A stretch of DNA of 64,000 nt from Acinetobacter oleivorans DR1. Its GTDB lineage: Bacteria; Pseudomonadota; Gammaproteobacteria; Pseudomonadales; Moraxellaceae. Below, piece by piece: positions 57,404-64,000 of this stretch. Both the position numbers and the translations under genes were made by a program. How positions within the stretch are numbered: the stretch's first letter is position 1; each line of letters opens with the position of its first letter. A model generated the notes under the pieces. That model ran no database searches and was not told the origin of the DNA. It saw nothing but the letters and a program-made list of their open reading frames with translations. Location of the stretch: contig NC_014259.1 of the NCBI RefSeq assembly GCF_000196795.1, positions 744,001 through 808,000 on the forward strand, given 5' to 3'.

Positions 57404-58294
57404 ATGAGCGTATTAATTAATAAAGACACTAAAGTATTGGTACAAGGTTTTACTGGTAAAAACGGTACTTTCCACTCTGCACAAGCTTTAGACTACGGTA
57501 CAAAAGTTGTTGGTGGTGTTACTCCAGGTAAAGGTGGTACTACTCACCTTGACTTACCAGTATTCAACACAATGAAAGAAGCTGTACGTGAAACAAATGC
57601 AGATGCATCTGTAATTTATGTACCAGCTCCATTCGTTTTAGATTCTATCGTTGAAGCGGTTGATTCAGGTGTTGGCCTAATCGTTGTGATCACTGAAGGT
57701 GTTCCAACAATCGACATGCTTAAAGCAAAACGCTACTTAGAAACTAACGGTAACGGTACTCGTTTAGTTGGTCCTAACTGCCCAGGCGTGATCACTCCAG
57801 GCGAATGTAAGATTGGTATTATGCCTGGTCATATTCACCAACCAGGTCGTATTGGTATCATCTCACGTTCAGGTACATTGACTTATGAAGCTGTTGCTCA
57901 AACAACTAAGCTTGGTTTAGGTCAGTCTACTTGTATCGGTATTGGTGGTGACCCAATCCCAGGTATGAACCAAATCGAAGCTCTTCAATTGTTCCAAGAC
58001 GATCCAGATACTGATGCAATTATCATGATTGGTGAGATCGGTGGTACAGCTGAAGAAGAAGCTGCTGAATTCATCAAATCTAACGTGACTAAGCCTGTAG
58101 TAGGTTACATTGCTGGTGTAACTGCACCTAAAGGTAAGCGTATGGGTCACGCTGGTGCGATCATTTCTGGTGGTCAAGGTACTGCTGAAGAGAAATTCGC
58201 TGCATTTGAACGCGCGGGAATGGCTTACACTCGTAGCCCAGCTGAGCTTGGTTCAACAATGTTGCAAGTTTTAAAAGAGAAAGGTTTAGCTTAA
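57404..58294 (+). CDS. sucD: Succinyl-CoA synthetase alpha subunit
   Basis: 296 residues, RBS GGGGAG, 14 bases after sucC. CoA-binding VLVQGFTGKNGTFHSAQALD, IISRSGTLTYEAVAQT, and the phosphorylated active-site His in GHAGAIISGG. Works as a heterodimer or tetramer with SucC. Last gene of the TCA block. Confidence 0.98.
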   Translation: MSVLINKDTKVLVQGFTGKNGTFHSAQALDYGTKVVGGVTPGKGGTTHLDLPVFNTMKEAVRETNADASVIYVPAPFVLDSIVEAVDSGVGLIVVITEGVPTIDMLKAKRYLETNGNGTRLVGPNCPGVITPGECKIGIMPGHIHQPGRIGIISRSGTLTYEAVAQTTKLGLGQSTCIGIGGDPIPGMNQIEALQLFQDDPDTDAIIMIGEIGGTAEEEAAEFIKSNVTKPVVGYIAGVTAPKGKRMGHAGAIISGGQGTAEEKFAAFERAGMAYTRSPAELGSTMLQVLKEKGLA

Positions 58295-58315
58295 TCGCTT
58301 TATCCTGAATCTTAA

Positions 58316-58352
58316 AAAACACCGCATCTGAAAATGATGCGGTGTTTTTTTA
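58316..58352 (+). terminator. Terminator of sucCD
   Basis: AAAACACCGCATC (58316-58328) pairs with GATGCGGTGTTTT (58336-58348), then further T residues. Confidence 0.92.
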
Positions 58353-58411
58353 TCTATTAAAAATAAGTAATCAAGAAAATAAAATTTCTAAAGAAAACTA
58401 AATATTTAAGC

Positions 58412-58583
58412 AAAAAAATACGCAATGATTGGGGTGATCATTGCGTAGAACAACGAATCTGTAAAAACAGTTTCGGTTTAAGGAGAAATGTCGTGAGGTT
58501 CATATCATGTAACCTACATGATGAATAATAGAGATAGTTAAGAAATTCTTCATCGCTATTAGCGTTAATAAGTGTTACTTCAC
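58412..58583 (-). ncRNA. aar: Small RNA, probable Aar (amino-acid-linked sRNA of Acinetobacter)
   Basis: A gene-sized transcript on the minus strand between trpS and sucD, the location recalled for Aar in Acinetobacter baylyi. Its own promoter (58590-58617) and intrinsic terminator (stem TACGCAATGAT/ATCATTGCGTA, 58419-58447, then T7) bound ~170 nt. Inside are a perfect 8-bp hairpin (58504-58522) and, between structures, a single-stranded CU-rich segment CATTTCTCCTTAAACC (58475-58490). That segment is complementary to Shine-Dalgarno sequences, a common way for sRNAs to block translation. Identity rests on position and architecture, as no alignment could be run. Confidence 0.72.
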
Positions 58584-58589
58584 GTTAAT

Positions 58590-58617
58590 AGGGTAAAAGC
58601 ATGTGAATAGTCGTCAA
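58590..58617 (-). promoter_or_regulatory. Promoter of the sRNA
   Basis: Minus strand -35 TTGACG (58617-58612), 16-base spacer, -10 TACCCT (58595-58590). Predicted start near 58583. Confidence 0.55.
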
Positions 58618-58662
58618 TACATTAGTAATTCTAAAAAATTATGCTATGAATAAAATAAGCAT

Positions 58663-58685
58663 AAAAAAAGCCCCGAAGGGCTTTT
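58663..58685 (-). terminator. Terminator of trpS
   Basis: On the minus strand AAAAGCCC-TTCG-GGGCTTTT, an 8-bp stem closed by a stable TTCG tetraloop, then T residues. It insulates the sRNA from trpS transcription. Confidence 0.88.
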
Positions 58686-58699
58686 AGTTTTTAAAGGAA

Positions 58700-59713
58700 T
58701 TAGAATTTAAATAATCCTAAACCGTCTTTAACTTCATCTAAGGTTTGTTGAGTAATAAGACGACACTTATCTGTACCTTGACGTAAAACATCCATAATGT
58801 AGTCAGGATCTTTAGCAAGTTCTTCACGACGTTCACGGATAGGGCTAATCAATTCTTTCAAAACACCTTCAAGACGTTTTTTAACAGTTCCATCACCTAG
58901 GCCGCCGCGACGATAATGTGCTTTTAACTCCTCAACTTCTTCTTTATTTGGGTCAAATGCATCTAAGTAAGTAAATACAATATTTCCTTCAACCTGACCT
59001 GGATCTTCAATGCGAAGATGATTTGGGTCGGTATACATCGCATTTACAGCTTTTTTAATGTCTTTATCAGAAGCATTTAAAACAATGGTATTACCTAATG
59101 ATTTAGACATTTTTGCCTTGCCATCAAAACCAGGTAAGCGTGCCATATTTGAAAGCAAAGCTTTACATTCAGGTAAAAGGTCTTGGCCAATCTGACGGTT
59201 TACTCGACGTACGATTTCATTGGTTTGTTCAATCATTGGAATTTGATCTTCACCCACTGGAACCACAGTCGCTTTAAAAGCAGTAATGTCTGCGGCTTGT
59301 GCAACAGGGTAGCAGAGGAAACCAGCTGGAATGTCACGCTCAAAACCGCGCATTTGAATCTCAGACTTAATGGTCGGGTTACGCTCTAAGCGTGCAACCG
59401 TCACGAAGTTAAGATAGAGCATAGTAAGTTCATTCAGTGCTGGTAAGCATGATTGAACGCAAATTGTGGTTTTTGTTGGATCAATGCCTACAGCTAAATA
59501 ATCTAGAGCAACTTCCAAAATATTGCGACGGACTTTATCTGGGTTATCTGCATTGTCTGTTAAGGCTTGTGCATCTGCTAACAAGAGATGTTGATGATGG
59601 CTATCCTGTAAACCTACACGAGAACGCAAAGAACCGACAAAATGCCCAAGATGAAGTTGTCCGGTTGGGCGGTCGCCTGTCAAAATAATTGGACGCTGAT
59701 CAACATTACTCAT
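58700..59713 (-). CDS. trpS: Tryptophan--tRNA ligase
   Basis: 337 residues. Class Ic signatures: GDRPTGQLHLGHFVGS near the N-terminus, KMSKSLGN in the middle, and a C-terminal helical anticodon-binding part. It charges tRNA-Trp. The gene ends in its own terminator and is divergent from the DUF808 gene. Ribosome-binding site is weak (GGAATAA). Confidence 0.97.
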   Translation of the reverse strand: MSNVDQRPIILTGDRPTGQLHLGHFVGSLRSRVGLQDSHHQHLLLADAQALTDNADNPDKVRRNILEVALDYLAVGIDPTKTTICVQSCLPALNELTMLYLNFVTVARLERNPTIKSEIQMRGFERDIPAGFLCYPVAQAADITAFKATVVPVGEDQIPMIEQTNEIVRRVNRQIGQDLLPECKALLSNMARLPGFDGKAKMSKSLGNTIVLNASDKDIKKAVNAMYTDPNHLRIEDPGQVEGNIVFTYLDAFDPNKEEVEELKAHYRRGGLGDGTVKKRLEGVLKELISPIRERREELAKDPDYIMDVLRQGTDKCRLITQQTLDEVKDGLGLFKF

Positions 59714-59920
59714 TATTTATTCCACTGTCTTATTGGCTTAATCAGGGGTAGTAAGCCCTGCAATATAAAAGATTGGCATTATTGTACGGGAAATAAAAAA
59801 AATTCGTCAGCGATTGGTTAAACTTTTCTTAAAATAATATTGTGAATTTATTCAGTAAAATTACAGAAATTGAAAAAAATCATCTTACAATAGCCTAATA
59901 AATACAAACTTGGATAAGAA

Positions 59921-60850
59921 ATGGCAAGTGGCTTACTTTTATTACTAGATGATATTGCAACAATTTTAGATGATGTTGCTTTAATGAGCAAAATGGCAGC
60001 AAAGAAAACTGCTGGTGTTTTAGGCGATGATTTAGCTTTAAATGCGCAACAAGTTACAGGTGTGCGTGCAGATCGTGAAATACCTATTGTTTGGAAAGTG
60101 GCTAAAGGCTCATTTGTTAATAAACTTATTTTAGTTCCTTTAGCATTGTTGATTAGTGTGGTTGCGCCTTGGCTGATTAATCCACTCTTAATGTTGGGAG
60201 GTTTATTTTTGTGTTATGAGGGGGTGGAGAAAGTACTTCATACCATTATGCATAAAAAGCCCTCTACATCTGAAGAAGCAAAAGCAGAATTTGATAGTGA
60301 AGAATTAGATTTAGCAAATTTTGAAAAAGAAAAAGTAAAAGGAGCCGTTCGAACAGATTTTATTTTATCTGCTGAAATTGTTGTTATTTCTTTAGGTACC
60401 GTAGCTACAGCCAGTTTAATGACTAAGGTAAGCGTACTCAGTATTATTGCTATTGTTATGACAATTGGTGTTTATGGCTTAGTCGGCATGATTGTTAAGA
60501 TTGATGATTTGGGATTATATTTAACTAAGCAAACTACCTCGTTTAAGCAAACTATAGGTCGAGGTTTATTAGCTTTTGCACCTATTTTAATGAAATTACT
60601 TTCAATCGTAGGCACCATTGCAATGTTCTTAGTTGGTGGCGGGATTATTAATCATACGATTCCACTACTTCATCACTTAACTGAAAACACCGTGGATCAT
60701 GTAGAAACAATACCAGCAGTAGGCAATATTATTGGTGCTTTAACACCGACGCTAATTAACTTTGGAATAGGGCTGGTTGCGGGTGCAATTGTTCTATTAA
60801 TTGTAAGCTTAATACAAAAAATGTGGCCAAAAAAAGCATCGGGTTCATGA
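59921..60850 (+). CDS. DUF808 family inner-membrane protein (YedI-like)
   Basis: 309 residues. Family start ASGLLLLLDDIATILDDVAL, then KKTAGVLGDDLALNAQQVTG, several membrane segments (LVPLALLISVVAPWLINPLL, FILSAEIVVISLGTVATA and others) and GLVAGAIVLLIVSLIQK at the end. DUF808/YedI proteins are conserved membrane proteins without known function. 26 bases before the metallopeptidase gene, so possibly one operon. Weak ribosome-binding site. Confidence 0.92.
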   Translation: MASGLLLLLDDIATILDDVALMSKMAAKKTAGVLGDDLALNAQQVTGVRADREIPIVWKVAKGSFVNKLILVPLALLISVVAPWLINPLLMLGGLFLCYEGVEKVLHTIMHKKPSTSEEAKAEFDSEELDLANFEKEKVKGAVRTDFILSAEIVVISLGTVATASLMTKVSVLSIIAIVMTIGVYGLVGMIVKIDDLGLYLTKQTTSFKQTIGRGLLAFAPILMKLLSIVGTIAMFLVGGGIINHTIPLLHHLTENTVDHVETIPAVGNIIGALTPTLINFGIGLVAGAIVLLIVSLIQKMWPKKASGS

Positions 60851-60876
60851 TGCCATTCTAAAATAAGAGGGAAATT

Positions 60877-61776
60877 ATGCGCTGGAAAGGTCGTCGAATT
60901 AGTACCAATGTGGAAGACCGTCGAGGTGGTGGCGGTGTTAGAGCAGGTGGTATCAGCATTATTGGTTTGGTTGTTGCATTTGTTGCGTGGAAGTTTTTTG
61001 GGGTTGATCCACAACAAGCTTATCAGGCAACTCAGCAAGTCACTGCATCACAGCAGTCAAATGCAACTGCACCAGAAAGTTTAACACCCGAGCAAAAAGA
61101 AGCCTCTGATTTTGTTGGAACTGTTTTGGCTGATACAGAGGATACGTGGACTCCTATATTTAAACAGTTAGGTAAAACATATACGCCACCAAGATTGGTG
61201 TTATTTAGTGGGATGATTCAATCTGGATGCGGTACTGCTCAATCTGCAATGGGACCATTTTATTGTCCAGCAGACCAGAAGGTTTATATTGATACAGAAT
61301 TCTTTAAAGATATGCGTCAGCAAATGGGAATTTCTGGTGAGCAAAACCAAACTGAACTTTCAAGACAAGATCAGGCAGGCGATTTTGCTCAAGCTTATGT
61401 GGTTGCGCATGAGGTAGGGCACCATGTTCAAACCTTGCTTGGTATTTCTTCACAAGTACAACAAGCCCGTGCACAAGCGAGCCAAAGAGAAGGTAATCAA
61501 TTATCTGTTCGTCAAGAATTGCAAGCCGATTGTTTAGCTGGTATTTGGGCGAGTCATAATCAGCAACGTACTCAATTTTTAGAGCAAGGTGATATTGAAG
61601 AAGCGATGGATGCTGCTCAAAAAATTGGAGATGATTATTTGCAGAAACGCTCTACTGGTCAGGTTGTTCCAGATAGCTTTACACATGGTAGTAGTGAACA
61701 GCGAATGCACTGGTTCCAGGTTGGTTTAAAAACTGGCGATATTAACCAATGCGATACTTTTAACAATCCAGTTTAA
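60877..61776 (+). CDS. YpfJ-family neutral zinc metallopeptidase
   Basis: 299 residues, RBS GAGGGA. N-terminal basic MRWKGRRISTNVEDRRGGGG, one membrane segment (~27-47), then the peptidase domain with the zinc site HEVGHHVQTLLG and CGTAQSAMGPFYCPADQKVYID. Third ligand probably in the RQELQADCLAGIW helix. It is anchored with the catalytic domain in the periplasm. Substrate unknown. Typical family length. Confidence 0.93.
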   Translation: MRWKGRRISTNVEDRRGGGGVRAGGISIIGLVVAFVAWKFFGVDPQQAYQATQQVTASQQSNATAPESLTPEQKEASDFVGTVLADTEDTWTPIFKQLGKTYTPPRLVLFSGMIQSGCGTAQSAMGPFYCPADQKVYIDTEFFKDMRQQMGISGEQNQTELSRQDQAGDFAQAYVVAHEVGHHVQTLLGISSQVQQARAQASQREGNQLSVRQELQADCLAGIWASHNQQRTQFLEQGDIEEAMDAAQKIGDDYLQKRSTGQVVPDSFTHGSSEQRMHWFQVGLKTGDINQCDTFNNPV

Positions 61777-62018
61777 TCTTTTCTAGGATGAGTCTTGTTA
61801 AACATATTTAAGAAGCTCATCCGTTTTTCTTTAGATCATAACTATAAATAATGTTAAGAAATTTAACAGAGTGATAGATTGTTCAATCAATTCGTTAAAC
61901 TTGTGTCCTAATTTCTGTTTTTTATGATTATGGCATTCTTTATGCCAGTTTTTTATTAAGTTTGGTCGATCTAACAAAGTTTCTCTTATTTGGTCGTTGA
62001 CCCAGAAGAAGGGTATTC

Positions 62019-63521
62019 ATGGGTAATTTTTTTCTACTACAAGCATTCACAGTGGTTTTTGCGCTATCAATCGCAACCACGATCTTTAATAAGCGCATTT
62101 TAGGCTTTCCTCAGGCTATTGGTGTGCCGCTGGTCTCAGCAATTTTTGTCTTTATTTTGCAATGGGGCGCAAGCCTGCTAAACGGTAACCAGTTTATTAC
62201 CATTAATATTCATAATATTGAAGAAGCCGTGCGCCATATCGATTTTTATGATTTTTTAATTAATGGTGTCATCTGTTTTATTTTAACTTCTTCAGCACTT
62301 AAATTTAAAATTTCTGATTTAAAAAGTTACTGGAAGCAAATTAGTATCTTGGCCACCATTGCATTAGTCATTTGCGCCGTTTTATTTGGTGGATTGCTCT
62401 ACGGATTCCAACTTCTGGTTGGATATCATGTGCCAATTCTGGTGCTTTTACTTTTAGGTGCAGCTTTAGGGGCAACAGATCCTATTGGTATTAAAGGTGT
62501 ACTTAGTTCGATCCGTGCACCGCATCATTTGATCGTTAAGCTGGAAGGTGAGTCACTATTTAATGATGCAATGTGTATTGCATTATTTATGACCTTACTC
62601 AATGTTTTACAGGGTGAACATTTCTCGTTGATGGCGACACTAGAAGCTCTACTCTATGAAATTGTTGTTGCGGTCGGGATTGGTTGGGCATTTGGGGTAG
62701 GGGTGTTGCGTCTATTACGTGGTAAACACGAAATGGAGTCCCTGATTTTGACAACAGCTTTGCTTGCGAGTGGAGCATATTTAGTGGCTTTGTTTGCCCA
62801 TGCATCAGCACCGATTGCCTGTGTAATAGGTGGTTTAATTGTTGGAAACAAATGGAAAGAAATACGAGAAGAGCAAGAGATTCAAGAAGTTAATCATTTT
62901 TGGCATACCGTAGAAGGAATCATCAACTCATTCTTGTTTACTTTAATTGGTCTAGAGTTATTTATTCTTGATTTAAACTTTAGCCTAATTTTAGGCGGTA
63001 TTGTTGCGTTCTTTATTCTACATATCTCTCGTTTTGCAGCCAACTTCATGGCTTTTGCCTTTTTCCCGAATATGCGGAAAATGAAAAGTTATAATGGTAG
63101 TTTAACCATTTTATCTTGGGGTGGGGTACGAGGGGGGATTTCACTTGCATTGATTTTGGCGGTTGCCAATATTCCTGCATTAAGTCCTTATAGCAGTATT
63201 CTGATTGGCTATACTTTTATTAGTGTGTTGTTATCAGGCATTGTATGTGGTCTAGGCCTTCCAGCTGTGATGAATGCTTTCTATTACAATCCGAATGAAG
63301 AAACCGAAGGTTTAAAAGGTCTCTATCAACGACTGTGTCATAAGATGAATCGAAGAGGCTTTCAATATATTGTTGGAGAGGATGCACTGGGTAGAGAAAC
63401 AATTACCGTTTTTAATCCTGATATTCTGGTTGACCAAAAAACAGAAGATGGAATTGCAACAATGCATGACCCGAATAAGTTACAAGAAGTAAAACGTTTT
63501 GAGAGCCCGGATAATTTCTAA
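62019..63521 (+). CDS. CPA1-family cation:proton antiporter
   Basis: 500 residues, RBS AAGGG. About 11-12 membrane helices with CPA1 (NhaP/NHE-like) motifs: LLGAALGATDPIGIKGVL, LEGESLFNDAMCIALFMTLL and SWGGVRGGISLALILAVANI. A soluble ~90-residue C-terminal tail follows. Likely exchanges Na+ or K+ for H+ across the inner membrane, aiding pH and salt homeostasis. Ends in a strong terminator. Confidence 0.92.
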   Translation: MGNFFLLQAFTVVFALSIATTIFNKRILGFPQAIGVPLVSAIFVFILQWGASLLNGNQFITINIHNIEEAVRHIDFYDFLINGVICFILTSSALKFKISDLKSYWKQISILATIALVICAVLFGGLLYGFQLLVGYHVPILVLLLLGAALGATDPIGIKGVLSSIRAPHHLIVKLEGESLFNDAMCIALFMTLLNVLQGEHFSLMATLEALLYEIVVAVGIGWAFGVGVLRLLRGKHEMESLILTTALLASGAYLVALFAHASAPIACVIGGLIVGNKWKEIREEQEIQEVNHFWHTVEGIINSFLFTLIGLELFILDLNFSLILGGIVAFFILHISRFAANFMAFAFFPNMRKMKSYNGSLTILSWGGVRGGISLALILAVANIPALSPYSSILIGYTFISVLLSGIVCGLGLPAVMNAFYYNPNEETEGLKGLYQRLCHKMNRRGFQYIVGEDALGRETITVFNPDILVDQKTEDGIATMHDPNKLQEVKRFESPDNF

Positions 63522-63560
63522 ATATTTGCAGTTTTAAATTTTATATAAGATTTACAAATT

Positions 63561-63605
63561 AGGTTTTAGTGTAATAGTGAAATATTACCTAAAGCCTTTT
63601 TTTTC
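63561..63605 (+). terminator. Terminator of the antiporter gene
   Basis: Long stem: AGGTTTTAG(T)GTAATA (63561-63576) pairs with TATTACCTAAAGCCT (63583-63597), one bulge and one wobble, then eight T residues. Confidence 0.85.
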
Positions 63606-63977
63606 TATATATATCATTAATAATATATTTTATTTTATTAAGATATTAATAATTGTTATATGAATATTTTAATTAAATGACATTTCAACAAATGGTAAAT
63701 ATAAAAAAAGAAATTTGTTTTATATATAAAACATTTAAAGAAATTTTCTCTTAAATTAACACAAGATAAACTCAAAGAAGACTTATATATAATTTCTATT
63801 AATTAAAATTTTTTCTTTAGGTACTTTAGTATTTGTTTTTTTTATTTTAAAGTGGTTAATGTAAAAATGATCACATTACTTAATGTTTTTAAGTTGTAGG
63901 TCAAAAACTTTAAAACATTAAGTAAAAAGAATTATACAAAAAATCATTTAAATCAATAATATAAAAGGAATACAGAT
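63606..63977. other. AT-rich region upstream of the last gene
   Basis: 372 bases, extremely AT-rich, with no gene. It leads into AAAAGGAA and the ATG at 63978, so it is probably the promoter region of that gene and a likely target of nucleoid proteins such as H-NS. No clear operator seen. Confidence 0.45.
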
Positions 63978-64000
63978 ATGCCTGAAATACAAATTATTGC
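63978..64000 (+). CDS. Start of a gene, probably a Bap-type large adhesin (cut by the window edge)
   Basis: Only seven complete codons are visible: MPEIQII, preceded by a good ribosome-binding site (AAAAGGAA). From memory, Acinetobacter biofilm-associated proteins of the Bap/BLP type begin with this kind of N-terminus. The long AT-rich leader also fits a large surface protein. Seven residues cannot prove it. If right, the gene would run many kilobases beyond the edge and encode a repetitive adhesin exported by a type I system. Confidence 0.45.

Noticed and set aside
58493..58528. Tiny plus-strand frame (GTG start, 11 codons) with AAGGAG perfectly spaced upstream, lying opposite the sRNA.
   Set aside because: The 'ribosome-binding site' is the reverse complement of the sRNA's CU-rich segment. 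The minus strand has promoter and terminator while the plus strand has neither after the sucCD terminator.

Overview
The window reads as chromosome of an Acinetobacter species, most likely of the calcoaceticus-baumannii complex. The base composition is low-GC. The intrinsic RND pump adeI-adeJ-adeK is present with the lengths expected for that group. The layout ispB/rplU-rpmA, rpoD, gltA-sdhCDAB-sucAB-lpdA-sucCD and trpS is Moraxellaceae-like. A candidate Aar small RNA lies between sucD and trpS, where it was described in Acinetobacter. Species assignment is inference. No tRNA, rRNA, CRISPR array, insertion sequence or prophage gene was seen.

Layout. 1-3.7 kb: 5' part of an ammonium transporter with a sigma-54-like promoter, a LysR regulator divergent from an AEC-type permease, and a J-domain protein. 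3.8-5.9 kb: a very AT-rich two-gene unit (DUF262/ParB-like protein plus HEPN-type protein) wedged next to valS; this is the best candidate for an under-described defence system. 6-18.5 kb: valS, a small metabolic group (unknown protein, SDR, NTF2-like), two YbjQ-like genes, then adeIJK behind a PAP2 phosphatase gene. The promoter of that unit carries a perfect palindrome between its -35 and -10 boxes. 18.6-28 kb: housekeeping genes (membrane 'recombinase' family protein, ispB, rplU, rpmA, lolA, a DUF3298 lipoprotein, serS, cysG, trmL). 28-33.6 kb: accessory surface genes, including a lipoprotein with a 31-unit hexanucleotide repeat, a JmjC/cupin protein, a DUF6502-lipoprotein pair, and an HxlR regulator divergent from a flavodoxin-like reductase. 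33.7-44.4 kb: APC permease, iron alcohol dehydrogenase with an SCP2-like partner, lipB, DUF493, rpoD, small conserved genes, a lipoprotein, trhO and a DUF1289 protein.

44.4-58.3 kb is a nearly complete oxidative TCA block: citrate synthase on the minus strand, then succinate dehydrogenase, 2-oxoglutarate dehydrogenase (E1, E2, E3) and succinyl-CoA synthetase on the plus strand, cut into sub-units by intrinsic terminators. The sdh and suc upstream regions contain inverted repeats that could form leader hairpins. The window closes with the sRNA candidate, trpS, a DUF808 protein, a YpfJ-type metallopeptidase, a CPA1 antiporter, and the first codons of a gene that looks like the start of a Bap-type adhesin.

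Start codons were chosen from Shine-Dalgarno spacing and family alignment from memory. Several differ from the longest possible reading frame, and this is stated in the entries. Functions rest on motif recognition only; no database search was possible.
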